Shown here piece by piece: positions 6,579 through 7,068 of a stretch of DNA of 7,068 nt (the stretch's first letter is position 1; the number at the start of each line of letters is the position of its first letter). The notes below the pieces were generated by a model. The model saw only the letters and a list, made by a program, of their open reading frames with translations, did no database searches and was not told the DNA's origin. This DNA comes from Treponema sp. Its GTDB lineage: Bacteria; Spirochaetota; Spirochaetia; Treponematales; Breznakiellaceae. The translations under genes were made by a program, and so were the position numbers. The DNA is taken from positions 1 through 7,068 of the forward strand of contig JAITBO010000121.1 in the NCBI GenBank assembly GCA_031283505.1, written 5' to 3'.

Positions 6579-6915
6579 GTCATAAGCGCGTTGACCGCCC
6601 GGTGGACCTGCTTCAGAAGCAGGTCCGGGTTGTAGCGCGAAAAAGGTTGCTTCAGTTCCACCTTAACTTCGTCGGGAAGGTCCGGAGATTCAAGAAGCCT
6701 TTGGCAGAGGCTCTTGGGAATCTTCTCATAGACCTTACGCATCAGGAAACCGACTTTGACCTTCTCAATCAGTTTCATGGCCGGCAGGAAATAATTCAAG
6801 AGGGGCAGAAGGACTGGTACAGCAGGTTGAAGGCGTCCCGTCCGGCAGGGGAATCGAAGCGGTAATAGGCGACATATTTGCAGACGCAGGCGTTGTTTTT
6901 TTGTTCGACTCGGGC
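6521..6915 (-). pseudogene. Remnant of a DDE-type transposase, C-terminal part, frameshifted
   Basis: On the minus strand, the segment reading VEQKNNACVCKYVAYYRF (from 6909 downward) and then LLNYFLPAMKLIEKVKVG and RYNPDLLLKQVHRAVNALM matches, from memory, the C-terminal region of integrase-like transposases often filed as unclassified IS families. In those proteins the Glu of VEQKN is the probable third catalytic acidic residue. The two halves lie in different frames: the first stops at 6796-6798 (CPS then stop), and the second resumes as PLLNYF. Adding one C to the four-C run at 6802-6805 would join them as CPLLNYF. Everything before the Glu, including the DNA-binding and first catalytic Asp regions, is missing; homology ends about 13 nt before an inverted-repeat element begins at 6923. 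No start codon or ribosome site can be assigned. It is non-functional, and the family name is uncertain. Confidence 0.7.
6604..6626. repeat. Perfect 10-bp hairpin inside the transposase remnant
   Basis: GGACCTGCTT (6604-6613) and AAGCAGGTCC (6617-6626) are exact inverted copies around the 3-nt loop CAG. On the minus strand it falls within the codons for PDLLLKQVH of the remnant, so it may be a coincidence of coding sequence. Confidence 0.6.
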
Positions 6916-6922
6916 CAAAGTC

Positions 6923-7068
6923 CATGTGCGTTTACTTAAAAGGGGAGACCAGTTCCCAGAGAGGTCTGACCCCGCAGAGGTCTGTCCCCACAAAGAGACC
7001 CGACCTCACAAAAGGGTCTGTCTTCATAGGTCTCCGATGGGGGTCAGACCTCTAAGTAAACGCATATG
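6923..7068. repeat. Interrupted inverted-repeat element, possibly MITE-like
   Basis: The outer arms are CATGTGCGTTTACTTA (6923-6938) and, at the window edge, TAAGTAAACGCATATG (7053-7068); they match as inverted repeats at 15 of 16 positions. A second exact inverted pair is GAGGTCTGACCCC (6961-6973) and GGGGTCAGACCTC (7040-7052). On the right the two segments are contiguous; on the left they are split by 22 nt (6939-6960). Without that insert the arms would be 29 nt with a single mismatch. No protein is encoded. The right boundary coincides with the window end, so the repeat may extend further and no target duplication can be checked. Confidence 0.65.
6961..6992 (+). repeat. Two 16-nt direct repeats within the edge element
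   Basis: Units 6961-6976 and 6977-6992 both begin GAGGTCTG and differ at 2 of 16 positions (A/T at position 9, G/A at position 14). Partial copies of the same motif recur at 7014-7020 (GGGTCTG) and 7028-7033 (AGGTCT), and in reverse at 6997-7006 and 7040-7052. Confidence 0.6.

Noticed and set aside
6602..6865. Plus-strand open frame (87 codons) in the 3' region
   Set aside because: It is the complement of the transposase remnant, whose minus-strand reading carries the recognisable motifs.
6923..7068. CRISPR-like array at the right edge
   Set aside because: The repeats are short, differ in orientation and are not separated by uniform unique spacers; inverted symmetry dominates.

Overview
This window is mostly one stretch of a bacterial type II fatty-acid synthesis operon, all on the + strand, followed by about 750 bases of non-coding DNA with mobile-element debris. 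The genes, in order, are fabF (cut off by the window's left edge), fabZ, fabV, accB, accC, accD and accA. They are packed tightly: fabF/fabZ share 4 nt, accC/accD share 17 nt, accD/accA share 1 nt, and the other gaps are 9 to 66 nt. They are probably transcribed and translated as a unit. I see no convincing internal promoter, so transcription most likely starts upstream of the window.

The genes form two working modules. AccB (biotin carrier), AccC (biotin carboxylase) and AccD/AccA (the two carboxyltransferase subunits) are the complete four-part acetyl-CoA carboxylase that makes malonyl-CoA. FabF (condensation), FabZ (dehydration) and FabV (enoyl reduction) are three of the four steps of the elongation cycle. 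The ketoreductase (FabG), the malonyl transferase (FabD) and acyl carrier protein are not in view and may lie upstream. The order resembles the fab-acc clusters known from Firmicutes, but with FabV as the enoyl reductase.

Organism: the FabV protein closely follows, from memory, the Treponema denticola trans-2-enoyl-CoA reductase (N-terminal motif, GCSxGYGLA cofactor loop, Y-x8-K pair). Together with the GC-rich coding sequence this suggests a spirochaete, perhaps a higher-GC Treponema relative. This is inference from recalled similarity, not a search.

Region 6316-7068 has no intact gene. It holds a possible weak terminator after accA, several inverted repeats, a minus-strand remnant of a DDE-type transposase (only the part from the presumed catalytic Glu onward, with a one-base frameshift), and at the right edge an interrupted inverted-repeat element whose arms are nearly identical.

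I found no previously undescribed multi-gene system. The most noteworthy points are a four-copy pentapeptide tandem repeat inserted in FabV, a shortened loop in the AccC active-site region, and the repeat element at the right edge.
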